Shown here one piece after another: positions 1-9,368 of a DNA stretch of 64,000 nt. The translations under genes and the position numbers were made by a program. Numbering within the stretch: the first letter of the stretch is position 1; each line of letters begins with the position of its first letter. The notes under the pieces were generated by a model that saw only the letters and a list, made by a program, of their open reading frames with translations, was not told the DNA's origin and did no database searches. The DNA comes from Actinomycetospora callitridis (GTDB lineage: Bacteria > Actinomycetota > Actinomycetes > Mycobacteriales > Pseudonocardiaceae), in assembly GCF_028737265.1 (NCBI RefSeq), contig NZ_JAQZAK010000001.1, positions 310,001 through 374,000 on the forward strand, in the 5' to 3' direction.

Positions 1-2086
1 GGTTGATGGCCAGGCCCACGTCGACGGCCACGGTGACCTTGCGGACCCGCGGGCCGGTGGTGGCCCCGCGGATCTCGCGCTCGGCCGTCGCCGGACGCGT
101 GTCGACCTCGGCGAGCACGGCGACCGAGCCCTTGTACTCGTTGTGCACGACGACGCCCTGGGCGACGCCCTCGGGCAGGTCCCGGCCCCAGTCGCCCTCG
201 TCCCGGACCGCCTCCAGGACGGCCTTGGCCCGCTCGTCCTCGACGCGGTTGATCCGGAAGTCCATCGGGTCCTTGCCCAGGCGCTCGGCGAGCTGGTCGA
301 CCATGAGCTCCTGCGCGGGCCGGAAGTCCTGGTTGTTGAGGTTGCGGACGCTGCCGGTGGCGAACCGGTCGAAGTCGAAGATCTCGTTGTAGCCGAACAC
401 GATGGCGCCGAGGTCGTACGGCACGCTGGCGGTCAGCAGGAAGACGGTCTGCGAGAGCGTGAGCTCGTTGGCGAACGGCAGCTTCGCGGCCTGCGACGTG
501 ATCATGTCGCCGAAGGACTCGGTGTAGTCGGTGGCGACGCTCGTCTGCCGCTGCTCGAAGCTGACGACCTCGCCGAGGCCCGGGCTGTAGGTGGCCTTCA
601 CCCGCGAGATGCACATCGGGTGGACGCGGCCGGCCCGGCACTCGTCGGCGCGGTGCCACATGAGCCGCACGGGCTTGCCGATCTCCTGCGACACGCGCGC
701 GGCGTCGAGCGCGGCGTCGCTGAAGAGCCGGCGACCGAAGGCGCCGCCGCCGCGGGGGACGTGGACGGTCACCTGGGCCGGGGTCATGCCGAGGACCTGG
801 GCGAGCTGGCTCTGGGTGACGATCGGGATCTGGCTGGGCGTCCAGACCTCCGCCTCGCCGTCGCGGACGTCGGCGATGGCGACGTTGGGCTCCATCGCGG
901 CGTTGCTGCGCCAGTAGAAGACGAACTCCTGCTCGAGCGCCTCGACCGGGCCGACGGCCCCGAGGGCGTCGGTGGCGAGGGGGACCACTCCGCCCACCTC
1001 GTCCAGCGGGGTCGGCGAGGGCAGGTTGGCCGGCGCGTCGGCCGCGCGCAGCTGCTCGAGGATCGTCTCGTCCGACTCGTCGTCGACGTTGCCCCCGCCC
1101 CAGGTGATGTCCAGGGCGTTGACCGCGTCGATGCACTGCCCGAACGTCCGGGCGCGCACCGCGACCGCGGACGAGGTGGTCCCCCGGCCGGGCTCCGCGT
1201 CGGTGGAGATCTCGACGACGTCGGTGACCCCGGGCATGGTGCGGACCTGGTCGAGGTTGTTGACCGACTCCACGGTCCCCTTGATCGTCGGCGGCCGGGC
1301 GATCATGGTCGGCAGTGCGTCGGGGACGTCGAGGTCCATCGTGTACTTCTTGCTCCCGGTCACCGCCGCGCGCACGTCGTCGCGGCGCGTGTCGGTGCCG
1401 ATGACGGTGAAGTCGTCGACCGGCTTGAGCTCGGTGATCGCCTCCCGCGTCACGGAGTTCGCCGCCGCGGTGGCCAGCTCGGCGAACGGGACGCTCGACC
1501 CGGCGGTGGAGAGCACCCGGCCGCCGGTGGTGCGCAGGTTCTCGGCCTCGTCGCCGAGGATCGTCGCCGCCGCCTCGACGAGTTGCCCGCGGGCCAGCGC
1601 CGCCGCCACCCGGACCGGCGTGTAGATGGAGATGACCGACGCCGAACCCTGGGTCTGCTGGTTGAACAGCAGCTCGGGGCGCGCGTCGGCGAGGGTGACG
1701 TTGACGTCGGAGACGTCGATGCCCATCTCCTCGGCGATGAGCACCGCCGCCGTCGTCGTGATGCCCTGGCCGCTCTCGGCCCGCGGGATGCTGAACGAGA
1801 CGGTGCCGTCCTCGTTGACGACGACGGTGATGAGGTTCGCCGTCGCGCGGGTGGAGTCCAGCAGCAGGTCGGACAGGTCGTAGACCTCCGACACCTCGGG
1901 GGCCGGCGAGGGCAGCGCGTTGGCCTCGAGGACCGAGTCGGCGGTCAGCTTCACGCCGACCGCGAGGGTCGGGGCGGCGATCAGGTACCCGAGGAAGCGG
2001 CGACGCTCCATGCCGGCGACGGTGGGCCGCGTCCTGTCCGCCGGTCGGCGGGACGGTCGCGGGGCGGAGCGGTGCTTGGCCGGCAT
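1..2086 (-). CDS. Molybdopterin-binding xanthine dehydrogenase/isoquinoline 1-oxidoreductase-type large subunit, partial
   Basis: The gene runs off the left edge, so about 695 N-terminal codons are visible and the C-terminus is missing. The start is the ATG at 2086, preceded by an AAAGGA ribosome site; a second ATG at 2011 lies just before the Tat motif but has no better site. Residues 28-35 (RRRFLGYL) followed by a hydrophobic stretch form a twin-arginine signal, so the folded cofactor-loaded enzyme is probably exported. A family-typical GGGAFGRR segment lies near residue 450. Homologues hydroxylate N-heterocycles or aldehydes with a 2Fe-2S partner subunit, which would have to lie beyond the left edge. 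The substrate cannot be told from this fragment. Confidence 0.88.
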   Translation of the reverse strand, partial: MPAKHRSAPRPSRRPADRTRPTVAGMERRRFLGYLIAAPTLAVGVKLTADSVLEANALPSPAPEVSEVYDLSDLLLDSTRATANLITVVVNEDGTVSFSIPRAESGQGITTTAAVLIAEEMGIDVSDVNVTLADARPELLFNQQTQGSASVISIYTPVRVAAALARGQLVEAAATILGDEAENLRTTGGRVLSTAGSSVPFAELATAAANSVTREAITELKPVDDFTVIGTDTRRDDVRAAVTGSKKYTMDLDVPDALPTMIARPPTIKGTVESVNNLDQVRTMPGVTDVVEISTDAEPGRGTTSSAVAVRARTFGQCIDAVNALDITWGGGNVDDESDETILEQLRAADAPANLPSPTPLDEVGGVVPLATDALGAVGPVEALEQEFVFYWRSNAAMEPNVAIADVRDGEAEVWTPSQIPIVTQSQLAQVLGMTPAQVTVHVPRGGGAFGRRLFSDAALDAARVSQEIGKPVRLMWHRADECRAGRVHPMCISRVKATYSPGLGEVVSFEQRQTSVATDYTESFGDMITSQAAKLPFANELTLSQTVFLLTASVPYDLGAIVFGYNEIFDFDRFATGSVRNLNNQDFRPAQELMVDQLAERLGKDPMDFRINRVEDERAKAVLEAVRDEGDWGRDLPEGVAQGVVVHNEYKGSVAVLAEVDTRPATAEREIRGATTGPRVRKVTVAVDVGLAIN

Positions 2087-2348
2087 CGCGGTCCTTTCGG
2101 CGTGGTGGAGCCGTTCGGTGTAGTCCATAGCGCTTGAAGGACTAACGACTTCGATCACGGGACGGTAACGGACGCCTGTCAAGATCATTAAACTGTGTCG
2201 GCGAACAAGCTCGATCACGTCCGTGATCAGGACTTTTCCGCCGGAACCGGATCTCGGCGCGGGCGCCTCACGGCGATGCGCGCGCCGACGGCCCGGTCTG
2301 GGCCAGGATCAGGGCTCCACACCTCCCTCCACCCCGACGGGCCTGCCG

Positions 2349-3368
2349 ATGCGCTACGACGACGACGCCCAGCTCGACGCCTCCGAGGTCACGGACACCC
2401 GTGGCCAGGGCGGGTCCGGCTCGGGCTTCGGGGGACTCGGCGGGGGCGGTGGTGGCGGCCTCCTGCCGCTGCTCATCGGGCTGCTCTTCCGCGGACGCAG
2501 CGGCAAGGTCAGCTGGGTCCTCATCGTCGTCGTGGTGGTCGGCTTCCTCGCCGTGACGTTCCTCGGTGGCGGGGGCGGCCAGGGGTCGTCGATCGCGGGC
2601 GCGTTCGGCGAACCCGGCGGGCCGGCGGTGGCGGGCACGTCGGAGCTGGCCGGCGAGTGCCGCACCGGCGCGGACGCGAACACCAACCCCGACTGCGCGA
2701 TCGTCGCCGACATCAACTCGATCCAGGCGTACTGGGCGGGCGGTGGCTACGCGCAGATCGCGTCGAGGGTGCGGGGCGCGCAGCCGCGCTACCAGAACGT
2801 CGACACCGTGTTCTTCAGCGGCCGGGTGAACACCCGCTGCGGCAGCGCCGACTCCAGCTCCGGGCCGTTCTACTGCCCGGCCGACGACCTCGTGTACATC
2901 GACCTGACCTTCTACGACCAGCTGCGCCAGCAGTTCGGCGCTCAGGGCGGCCCGCTGGCCAACGCCTACGTGCTCGCCCACGAGTACGGCCACCACGTGC
3001 AGGACCAGCTCGGCACCCTCGGCACCACCGAGTCCGCGTCGGCCCGGCAGGGCGCGTCGTCGGCGGCGGTGCGCGTCGAGCTGCAGGCCGACTGCTACGC
3101 CGGCGTCTGGATGAACAACGCGACCAGGCCACAGGGTGGGCGGCCCGCGTTCATCACCGAGATCACCCAGGCCGACCTCGACACCGCGGTCGACGCCGCG
3201 ACGCGCATCGGCGACGACTACATCCAGGGCCAGCTCGGCGGCGGCACCGTCGACCCCGACTCGTTCACCCACGGCACGTCGGCGCAGCGCAAGAAGTGGC
3301 TCACCACGGGGTTCACCACCGGCGACCCCGCCCGCTGCGACACGTTCCGGACGAACGACCTGGGCTGA
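2349..3368 (+). CDS. Neutral zinc metallopeptidase, membrane-anchored (YpfJ-like)
   Basis: A 339-residue protein starting at the ATG at 2349 (MRYDDDAQ); in-frame codons upstream lack family character. It has a short acidic N-terminus, a long glycine-rich linker, then one membrane helix at about residues 55-75, and an exported catalytic domain. The zinc-binding HEYGH motif begins at His211, with a conserved ELQADCYAG segment about 30 residues later supplying the third ligand. This matches the putative neutral zinc metallopeptidase family (PF04228) in length and order. Its natural substrate is unknown in the family. It stands alone, converging on purU with only 3 bases between the two stop codons. 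Confidence 0.9.
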   Translation: MRYDDDAQLDASEVTDTRGQGGSGSGFGGLGGGGGGGLLPLLIGLLFRGRSGKVSWVLIVVVVVGFLAVTFLGGGGGQGSSIAGAFGEPGGPAVAGTSELAGECRTGADANTNPDCAIVADINSIQAYWAGGGYAQIASRVRGAQPRYQNVDTVFFSGRVNTRCGSADSSSGPFYCPADDLVYIDLTFYDQLRQQFGAQGGPLANAYVLAHEYGHHVQDQLGTLGTTESASARQGASSAAVRVELQADCYAGVWMNNATRPQGGRPAFITEITQADLDTAVDAATRIGDDYIQGQLGGGTVDPDSFTHGTSAQRKKWLTTGFTTGDPARCDTFRTNDLG

Positions 3369-3371
3369 GAA

Positions 3372-4232
3372 TCAGAAGACGAGCGTCGTCCGTCCCGTGA
3401 CGACGACGCGGTCGGCGCAGTGCGCGGCGACGGCGCGGGCCAGCACGCTGCGCTCGACGTCCGCGCCGCGGCGGGTGATGTCGGCGACGGTGTCGCGGTG
3501 CGAGACGCGGGCGACGTCCTGCTCGATGATCGGGCCCTGGTCGAGGTCCTCGGTGACGTAGTGCGCCGTGGCGCCGACCAGCTTCACCCCGCGCTCCTTC
3601 GCCTGCGCGTAGGGCCCGGCGCCGACGAACGCCGGCAGGAACGAGTGGTGGATGTTGATCGCGGGCACGCCGAGGGCGTTGAGGAAGCCGCCGCTCAGGA
3701 TCTGCATGTAGCGGGCGAGGACGACGAGGTCGACGCGGCCGTCGAGCAGCTCGATCTGCTGCTTCTCGGCGACGTCCTTGGTGTCCCGCGTGACGGGGAT
3801 GTGCGCGTAGGGCACGCCGAACCGGGCGACCTCGTCGGCGAGGTCGGGGTGGTTCGACACGACCTGGACGATGTCGACGCCGAGCTCGCCGCGGCGCTGC
3901 CGCCACAGCAGGTCGAGCAGGCAGTGGTCGAGCTTCGAGACGAACACCGCGACCCGCGTGCGCTCGGCGGCGATGCGCAGCCGGAAGGTGATGTCGTAGC
4001 GGTCGGCCACCTCCTCGCCGAACTCGGCGGTGAGCTCGTCGAGGGCCTCCTCGAGGCCCGGCAGCCGGAAGACCAGCCGCATGACGAAGTGCCCGCCCTC
4101 GGGGTCGGTGGTGTCCTGGTCGGACTGCACGATCGTCGCGTTGTGCGCGTGCAGGAACGAGCTGATCGCCGCCACCAGTCCGGGCTGGTCGCGGCAGGAG
4201 ACCACCAGCCGCCCGACGTCGGTGTCGCTCAC
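3372..4232 (-). CDS. purU: Formyltetrahydrofolate deformylase
   Basis: A 286-residue enzyme hydrolysing 10-formyl-THF to formate and THF. An N-terminal ACT domain (about 6-85) precedes the formyltransferase-fold domain. The catalytic Asn193 and His195 sit in NIHHSFLP, and Asp231 follows in LDQGPI. The GTG start at 4232 overlaps the TGA of the upstream mgdD/soxG-like gene by 4 bases, so translation is coupled. As the last gene of the N-methylglutamate/sarcosine-type operon, it would vent one-carbon units loaded on folate by the dehydrogenase and regenerate free THF. The related copy at 39389-40231 carries an in-frame stop, so this may be the working deformylase for both pathways. Confidence 0.95.
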   Translation of the reverse strand: MSDTDVGRLVVSCRDQPGLVAAISSFLHAHNATIVQSDQDTTDPEGGHFVMRLVFRLPGLEEALDELTAEFGEEVADRYDITFRLRIAAERTRVAVFVSKLDHCLLDLLWRQRRGELGVDIVQVVSNHPDLADEVARFGVPYAHIPVTRDTKDVAEKQQIELLDGRVDLVVLARYMQILSGGFLNALGVPAINIHHSFLPAFVGAGPYAQAKERGVKLVGATAHYVTEDLDQGPIIEQDVARVSHRDTVADITRRGADVERSVLARAVAAHCADRVVVTGRTTLVF

Positions 4233-4885
4233 CGGGCCGTCCCGCCGGACCCGAGCCCCCGGAAGCCGGTGACCTCCACCGCGGAGCGGGAGCCGGCGTC
4301 GAGCAGCGCGTCCCACAGGTACTGGCCCGACGAGCGCTCGCAGTGCAGCAGGTAGGACCGCACGCCGGCGACGTCGTCGCGCACGACGTCGGTGACCACG
4401 GCCGCGACCGACGTCCGCAGCGCCGTCCCGTCGGGGGTGACGGTGTCGGCGAGGTCGATCGCGCAGACGCCGGCCAGGACGGCGGTGGCCGCCGGGCCCT
4501 GCAGCCGCACCAGCGCGCGGCCGTGGGTGAGGTCGAGGACCGACGTGAGCTCGCCGGTGCCGGCCAGGCGCTCCTCGAGGGCGGTGCGCAGCGCCGGGGC
4601 CGTGCCCGGCGCGCCGAGCGCGAGCCACTCCCCGGGGGCGGACCCGACGAGCAGCACCGCTCCGGACCCGAGGTCGGTGCGCAGCGTGCGCCCGAACCCC
4701 ACGCCCAGGGCCTCGCGACCCGCACCGTCGAAGGGGGCGCGGACGAGCACCTTCGCGAGCGGGGTCTCGTCCGAGAGCGTGGACGCGCCGGTCGCGGCGC
4801 GCGCGCTGACCTCCCACCCGTCGAGGACGGTGGCGGGGGAGGGGGCGATCGGGCTGCGTGCCAGGGGTGCAGCGGTGTCAGACAC
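4229..4885 (-). CDS. mgdD: N-methylglutamate dehydrogenase subunit D / sarcosine oxidase gamma subunit (SoxG-like)
   Basis: A 218-residue GcvT-like gamma subunit, started at the GTG at 4885, which overlaps the preceding alpha-subunit gene by 8 bases. It is rich in Ala and Val and has no cofactor motif, as usual for this subunit, which has a structural role in the heterotetramer. It sits between the alpha-subunit gene and purU in an operon whose first gene is a gmaS-like ligase. I therefore read the complex as N-methylglutamate dehydrogenase rather than a second sarcosine oxidase. That assignment rests on context; the sequence alone only says SoxG family. It is longer than the paralogue at 33531-34127 (198 residues). 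Confidence 0.8.
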   Translation of the reverse strand: MSDTAAPLARSPIAPSPATVLDGWEVSARAATGASTLSDETPLAKVLVRAPFDGAGREALGVGFGRTLRTDLGSGAVLLVGSAPGEWLALGAPGTAPALRTALEERLAGTGELTSVLDLTHGRALVRLQGPAATAVLAGVCAIDLADTVTPDGTALRTSVAAVVTDVVRDDVAGVRSYLLHCERSSGQYLWDALLDAGSRSAVEVTGFRGLGSGGTAR

Positions 4886-7712
4886 GCTGGCGCTCTCCTT
4901 CGGGGTCGACGTGGACGCGGTCGGTCACCTCGGCGACGACGTCGCGCCCGTCGGGCAGGCGGACGGTGACACGGGTGCCGACGGCCGCCAGCTCGCGGTC
5001 GAGCTGGGCCAGCCCGATCGAGCGCCCGAGCGTCGGGGACATCCGGCTGGACGTCACGCGCCCGGCGATGCCGCCGGCGCGGTCGAGGATCTGGCTGGCC
5101 TCCGGGGGCACGATCGTCCCGTCGAGCGTGCGCAGGCCGACCAGGCGCGGGTGGGTGTCGCGGCCGTGCTGCCACACCAGCTCAGGCTTGCCGACGAAGT
5201 CCGGCTTGTCGAGCTTGATCAGCTCGTCGACACCGGCACTGAAGCCCTGGGTCAGGCCGTCGGTGTCCTGCCCGACGATCGCGTGCCCCTTCTCCAGGCG
5301 CAGGACGCGCTGCGCCTCCACGCCGAAGGGGCGCACGCCGAGGTCCTCGCCGGCGGCCATCAGCTGTTCCCACACGTGCAGGCCGTACGCGGCCGGCACG
5401 TGGACCTCGAAGGACAGCTCGCCGGTGAACCCGATCCGCCAGAGCACGCAGTCGGCGACGCCGGCCACCGTGCCGGTGCGGACGCTCATGTAGCCGAAGG
5501 ATTCGGACCCCAGGTCCAGGTCGGTGAGCCGGCCGAGCAGTTCGCGCGACCGGGGCCCGGCGACGTTGATGCTCGCGTACGCCGTGGTCACCGGGGTGAC
5601 GTGCACCTGCCACTGCGGGCGTGCCGTCTGCAGCCAGCGCTCCGCCCACTCCCACACCGCGGCGGCACCCGAGGACGTCGTCGACATGAGGTAGTGCTGC
5701 TCGCCCAGGCGTCCGGTGACGCCGTCGTCGAGCACCACCCCGTCCTCGGCGCACATGACCCCGTAGCGCACGCGGCCGACGCCGAGCTTCTGCCACTTGT
5801 TGACGTAGAGCAGCTCGAGCAGCTCCGGTACGTCCGGCCCGCGCAGGTCGAGCTTGCCGATGGGGGTGACGTCGATGAGCCCGACCGCGGTGCGCACGGC
5901 CGTCACCTCGCCGGCGGGGTCGCCGTAGTGGTCGGGACGGATCCACTGGCCGGCGACGAGCGGGACCGCGCCGTGGCGCTCGTGCCACGGCTGCATCGGG
6001 GAGTACCGCACGGGTTCGCGCGGCCGGCCGGCGAGCGCGCCCAGGGTCACCGGCGCGTACATCGGGCGCCACGTGGTGGTGCCCGTCTCCGCGATCGTGC
6101 TGCCGGTGGCCTCGGCGAGGACCGCGACGGTGTTGACCGTCTCGAGCTTGCCCTGGCCGGGCCCCATGGTGGCGGTGGTGTAGCGCTTGACGAGCTCGAC
6201 CGAGTCGTAGCCCTCCGCCGCGGCGGTGATGATGTCCTTGGCCGAGACGTCCTCGGAGAGGTCGACGAAGCCGCCGGTGCCGTTCGTGAACAGTTCGGGG
6301 TGGTCGGCCACGGCCAGATCCGGGACGGTCACGGCGGTCCCCGCTGTCCGCAGCGCCCGCCGCGCCGCCTCGCGGCCCACCGCGTCGGCGTGCTCCACCA
6401 CCTGCGCGACGTCGCCCTCGCCGACGATCCCGCCGGCGGCCAGCACGTCCTCGGGCATGCGCGCCGGGTCGGGCCGGAACCGCGCGGTGCGCGGGTCGTA
6501 GACGGGGTTGTCGCCGGACTGGTTGAGCAACGACGTCGGCGCGGTCCACCCCACGGCGGTGACGAGCAGGTCGGCCTCGACCCGGCTGCCGTCGCCCAGC
6601 TCGACCGCGCGCACCCCCTGCCGCCCGTGGGCGGCGGTGATCGTCTCGCCCCGGCGCGCGTCGACGACGGCGGCGACCTCCACGCCCGCGTCCTCGAGGT
6701 CGGCGATCGCGGCGTCGCCCTCGGGGTTCGCGGTGAGCACCACGGCGCGCTGCCCCGGCTGCACCGCCCAGAGGTTGATCAGCCGTCGCACGGCGGTCGA
6801 GAGCACCACGCCGGGCAGGTCGTTGCCGGCGAAGACGTAGGGGCGCTCGATCAGCCCCGGGGCCACGACCAACGCGCCCGCCCGGGCCTTGATCAGCCGC
6901 TCGTCGACGCCGGGCAGGCTGCGCTGCACGATCGGGATCCAGTTGTCGTCGTAGCGGGCGGCGACCACCGAGTCGGTGAGCACCTCGATGCCGGGCTGCG
7001 CGGCGACCTGGGCGCGGAGATCCCGGAGCGCCGCCCGGTCGCCCGGCCCGCCCCAGCGCAGGTGCCCGCCGAGCTGGTGCTCCTCCTCGACGAGCATCAC
7101 CGACGCGCCGGCGCGGGCGGCCGCCACCGCGGCGGCCATCCCCGCGGGTCCGCCGCCGGCGACCACCACGTCGGGGTGGGCGTGGCGCTTGTCGTAGTAG
7201 CCGCGGTCGGTGTCGGGCGGCACCTCGCCGGCGTGCACGAAGGTGCGCAGGACCTTCTCGTACGCGGGCCACAGCCGCTCGGGCTTGATGAACGTCTTGT
7301 AGTAGAAGCCGGTGGCCAGGAACCGCTCGGCGAGCCCGTTGACGGCCTTGACGTCGAAGCGCAGGGACGGCCAGGTGTTCTGCGAGCTGACCTCGAGGCC
7401 CGGGGTGAGCAGGCGGTGCGCGCCGCGGACGTTCGGCTCGTCGCCGACCTGCACCATGGTGCCCGGGTCGAGGTAGCTCGCGGTGAGCAGCCCGCGGGGC
7501 CGGTGGTACTTGTAGCTGCGCGAGAACACGCGCTCGCCCGCGGCCGCGAGCGCCGAGACGATCGTGTCGCCGGGGTGGCCCGTGTAGCGGGTGCCGTTCC
7601 AGGTGAAACCGACGGTGCGCCGCCGGTCGATGACCTCGCCCTCGCGGGGCGGGAGGCGCCGGTCGGTGGCGTCGTCGGCGCCGCGGCGCCGTGTCGTCGG
7701 CAGGATGCTCAT
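4878..7712 (-). CDS. mgdC: N-methylglutamate dehydrogenase subunit C / sarcosine oxidase alpha subunit (SoxA-like)
   Basis: A 944-residue alpha subunit. The N-terminal ferredoxin-like segment (about 30-110) is followed by a dinucleotide-binding domain with GGGPAG at 186-191. A C-terminal GcvT-like folate-binding half (from about residue 580) is expected to pass the oxidised methyl group to tetrahydrofolate as 5,10-methylene-THF. The ATG at 7712 overlaps the TGA of the delta gene by 4 bases. Heterotetrameric sarcosine oxidases and NMG dehydrogenases share this architecture. The gmaS and mgsABC genes nearby favour N-methyl-L-glutamate as substrate. A paralogue of 923 residues lies at 30767-33538 next to dimethylglycine oxidase, a context that fits sarcosine instead. 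Confidence 0.85.
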   Translation of the reverse strand: MSILPTTRRRGADDATDRRLPPREGEVIDRRRTVGFTWNGTRYTGHPGDTIVSALAAAGERVFSRSYKYHRPRGLLTASYLDPGTMVQVGDEPNVRGAHRLLTPGLEVSSQNTWPSLRFDVKAVNGLAERFLATGFYYKTFIKPERLWPAYEKVLRTFVHAGEVPPDTDRGYYDKRHAHPDVVVAGGGPAGMAAAVAAARAGASVMLVEEEHQLGGHLRWGGPGDRAALRDLRAQVAAQPGIEVLTDSVVAARYDDNWIPIVQRSLPGVDERLIKARAGALVVAPGLIERPYVFAGNDLPGVVLSTAVRRLINLWAVQPGQRAVVLTANPEGDAAIADLEDAGVEVAAVVDARRGETITAAHGRQGVRAVELGDGSRVEADLLVTAVGWTAPTSLLNQSGDNPVYDPRTARFRPDPARMPEDVLAAGGIVGEGDVAQVVEHADAVGREAARRALRTAGTAVTVPDLAVADHPELFTNGTGGFVDLSEDVSAKDIITAAAEGYDSVELVKRYTTATMGPGQGKLETVNTVAVLAEATGSTIAETGTTTWRPMYAPVTLGALAGRPREPVRYSPMQPWHERHGAVPLVAGQWIRPDHYGDPAGEVTAVRTAVGLIDVTPIGKLDLRGPDVPELLELLYVNKWQKLGVGRVRYGVMCAEDGVVLDDGVTGRLGEQHYLMSTTSSGAAAVWEWAERWLQTARPQWQVHVTPVTTAYASINVAGPRSRELLGRLTDLDLGSESFGYMSVRTGTVAGVADCVLWRIGFTGELSFEVHVPAAYGLHVWEQLMAAGEDLGVRPFGVEAQRVLRLEKGHAIVGQDTDGLTQGFSAGVDELIKLDKPDFVGKPELVWQHGRDTHPRLVGLRTLDGTIVPPEASQILDRAGGIAGRVTSSRMSPTLGRSIGLAQLDRELAAVGTRVTVRLPDGRDVVAEVTDRVHVDPEGERQRV

Positions 7713-7981
7713 CGGGCTCCCTCCCGGGCGACCTGCACGGCGTCCCGGACCTCGCGGACCTCGTGCGTGAGCGTGTGCCGCTCCACGACGAGCCAGCGGC
7801 GGCAGCCGGCGCCGTGGTACCAGCTCTCGGTGACCCAGCCGCGGGTGTTGGCGTGGAAGTACAGGTAGCGCCGCCACTCCTCGGGCGTCGTCGTCGCCGG
7901 GTCGGGTCGCGCGCCGCCCTCACCGGCGTACTTGAACTCTCCGGCGTTGCGGGGCCCGCACCAGGGGCAGGGAAGCAGCAT
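7709..7981 (-). CDS. mgdB: N-methylglutamate dehydrogenase subunit B / sarcosine oxidase delta subunit (SoxD-like)
   Basis: A 90-residue delta subunit with the family zinc site: CPWCG near the N-terminus and a later H-x3-C (WYHGAGCRRW). I start it at the ATG at 7981, which has a GAGGTGA ribosome site; an in-frame GTG lies one codon upstream. The stop overlaps the alpha-subunit start by 4 bases. The gap to the beta gene upstream is 47 bases. The order beta-delta-alpha-gamma is the standard soxBDAG order and also that of mgdABCD. Confidence 0.85.
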   Translation of the reverse strand: MLLPCPWCGPRNAGEFKYAGEGGARPDPATTTPEEWRRYLYFHANTRGWVTESWYHGAGCRRWLVVERHTLTHEVREVRDAVQVAREGAR

Positions 7982-8028
7982 CACGACAGGTCACCTCATG
8001 ACGGGCGAAGGACGAGGGGCGCCGGCGA

Positions 8029-9321
8029 CTAGTGGCCCACCGCGGCCGCCCCCTTCTCCCCGACGAGCCGCCCGGAGAGGAAGCGGTCCAGCCCGAAGGC
8101 CGAGATGATCTCCGGCGGCTTGCCCTCGGCGAGACAGGCCGCCATCGCCTCCCCGGAGACCGGGCCGGCCTTGAAGCCGTAGGTGCCCCACCCGACGTCG
8201 ACGTAGAAGCCCTCGACCGGCGTCGGGCCCATGATCGGGGAGTAGTCCGGTGTCATGTCGCAGAGCCCGGCCCACTGGCGCAGCAGGCGCATCTTCGCGA
8301 GCGCCGGCATGAGCTCCAGGACGTGCCCGGCGATGCCCTCGGTGAACTCCAGCGAGCCGCGCATCGAGTACGACGCGAAGGGGTCGACGCTCGCACCGAA
8401 CACCAGCTCGCCACGGTCGGTCTGGCTGACGTACACGTGCAGCGTCCCCGAGACGACGACGGTGTCGAGGAATGGGCGGACCGGCTCGGTGACCGCGGCC
8501 TGCAGCGGGAACGTCTGCACCGGCATGGCCACCCCGGCCATGTCCGAGATGAGGCTGGACCAGCCCGCGGTGGCGTTGAGCACCACCGGCGTCGCGATCC
8601 GCCCGCGGGTGGTCTGCACGCCGGTGACGCGCCCGCGCTCGACGTCGATCCCGGTGACCTCGGTCTTCTGGTGGATGTGCACGCCGTGCGCGTCGGCGGC
8701 GCGGGCGTAGCCCCACACCACCGCGTCGTGGCGGACCACGCCGCCCGGCGGGTGGTACAGCGCGCCGAGGATCGGATAGCGGGTCTCGGCCGAGGTGTCG
8801 AGGTACGGCACGAGCTCCTTCACCTCGCCCGGCCCGATCACCGCGGACTCGACGCCCTGGAGCTTGTTGACCTCGGTGCGCCAGGCCATCGTGCGCATCG
8901 ACGCGTCGTTGTGCGCCAGCGTGAGGTGCCCGCGCTGGGAGAACATGACGTTGAAGTTCAGATCCGCGGCCAGGTGCTCGTAGAGCTTCACCGAGCGGTC
9001 GTAGAAGCGCACGCCCTCGGGCGTGAGGTAGTTCGAGCGCAGGATCGAGGTGTTGCGGCCCGACCCGCCGCCGCCGATGTAGGACCTGTCCAGCACCGCC
9101 ACGTTCGTCATGCCGTGGTTCTTCGCGAGGTAGTACGCGGTGGCCAGGCCGTGCACCCCGCCGCCGATGATCACGGCGTCGTAGCTGGGGCGCAGCTCCC
9201 GGTCGTGCCAGGCCCGCGGCCAGTCGGAGCGCGAGAGCCCGTGGCGCAGGAGGCTCCACGCCGAGTAGCCCCGCACGCGCCCGATGCCGTTGCGGTGGCC
9301 GTTGCCGTTCGTGCTGGTCAC
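8029..9321 (-). CDS. mgdA: N-methylglutamate dehydrogenase subunit A / sarcosine oxidase beta subunit (SoxB-like)
   Basis: A 430-residue FAD-dependent catalytic subunit. The Rossmann motif GGGVHG lies at 53-58. His198 in RHDAVVWGYAR aligns with the histidine that carries covalent FMN in heterotetrameric sarcosine oxidase. The C-terminus ends in the usual FGLDRFLSGR-type segment. The GTG start at 9321 is chosen for its GGAAGGA site 7 bases upstream; the 45-residue N-terminal extension before the FAD motif is longer than usual. It oxidises the N-methyl amine, giving an imine whose methyl carbon reaches folate in the alpha subunit. Substrate (N-methylglutamate versus sarcosine) is inferred from the gmaS-type gene directly upstream. 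Confidence 0.85.
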   Translation of the reverse strand: MTSTNGNGHRNGIGRVRGYSAWSLLRHGLSRSDWPRAWHDRELRPSYDAVIIGGGVHGLATAYYLAKNHGMTNVAVLDRSYIGGGGSGRNTSILRSNYLTPEGVRFYDRSVKLYEHLAADLNFNVMFSQRGHLTLAHNDASMRTMAWRTEVNKLQGVESAVIGPGEVKELVPYLDTSAETRYPILGALYHPPGGVVRHDAVVWGYARAADAHGVHIHQKTEVTGIDVERGRVTGVQTTRGRIATPVVLNATAGWSSLISDMAGVAMPVQTFPLQAAVTEPVRPFLDTVVVSGTLHVYVSQTDRGELVFGASVDPFASYSMRGSLEFTEGIAGHVLELMPALAKMRLLRQWAGLCDMTPDYSPIMGPTPVEGFYVDVGWGTYGFKAGPVSGEAMAACLAEGKPPEIISAFGLDRFLSGRLVGEKGAAAVGH

Positions 9322-9368
9322 CCGGGGTCCTTCCGAGGGTTGCGGGCCGGGAAGTCGCGCACCGGTTC

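Noticed and set aside
143..2137. A 664-codon plus-strand frame at the left edge
   Set aside because: It is the shadow of the Tat-exported molybdopterin enzyme on the minus strand, which has a ribosome site and family motifs.
4392..7868. A 1158-codon open frame on the plus strand opposite the alpha-subunit gene
   Set aside because: It is antisense to a gene with clear family motifs; its translation is low-complexity (Ala/Gly/Arg/Val/Asp rich) as expected from reading GC-rich codons backwards.
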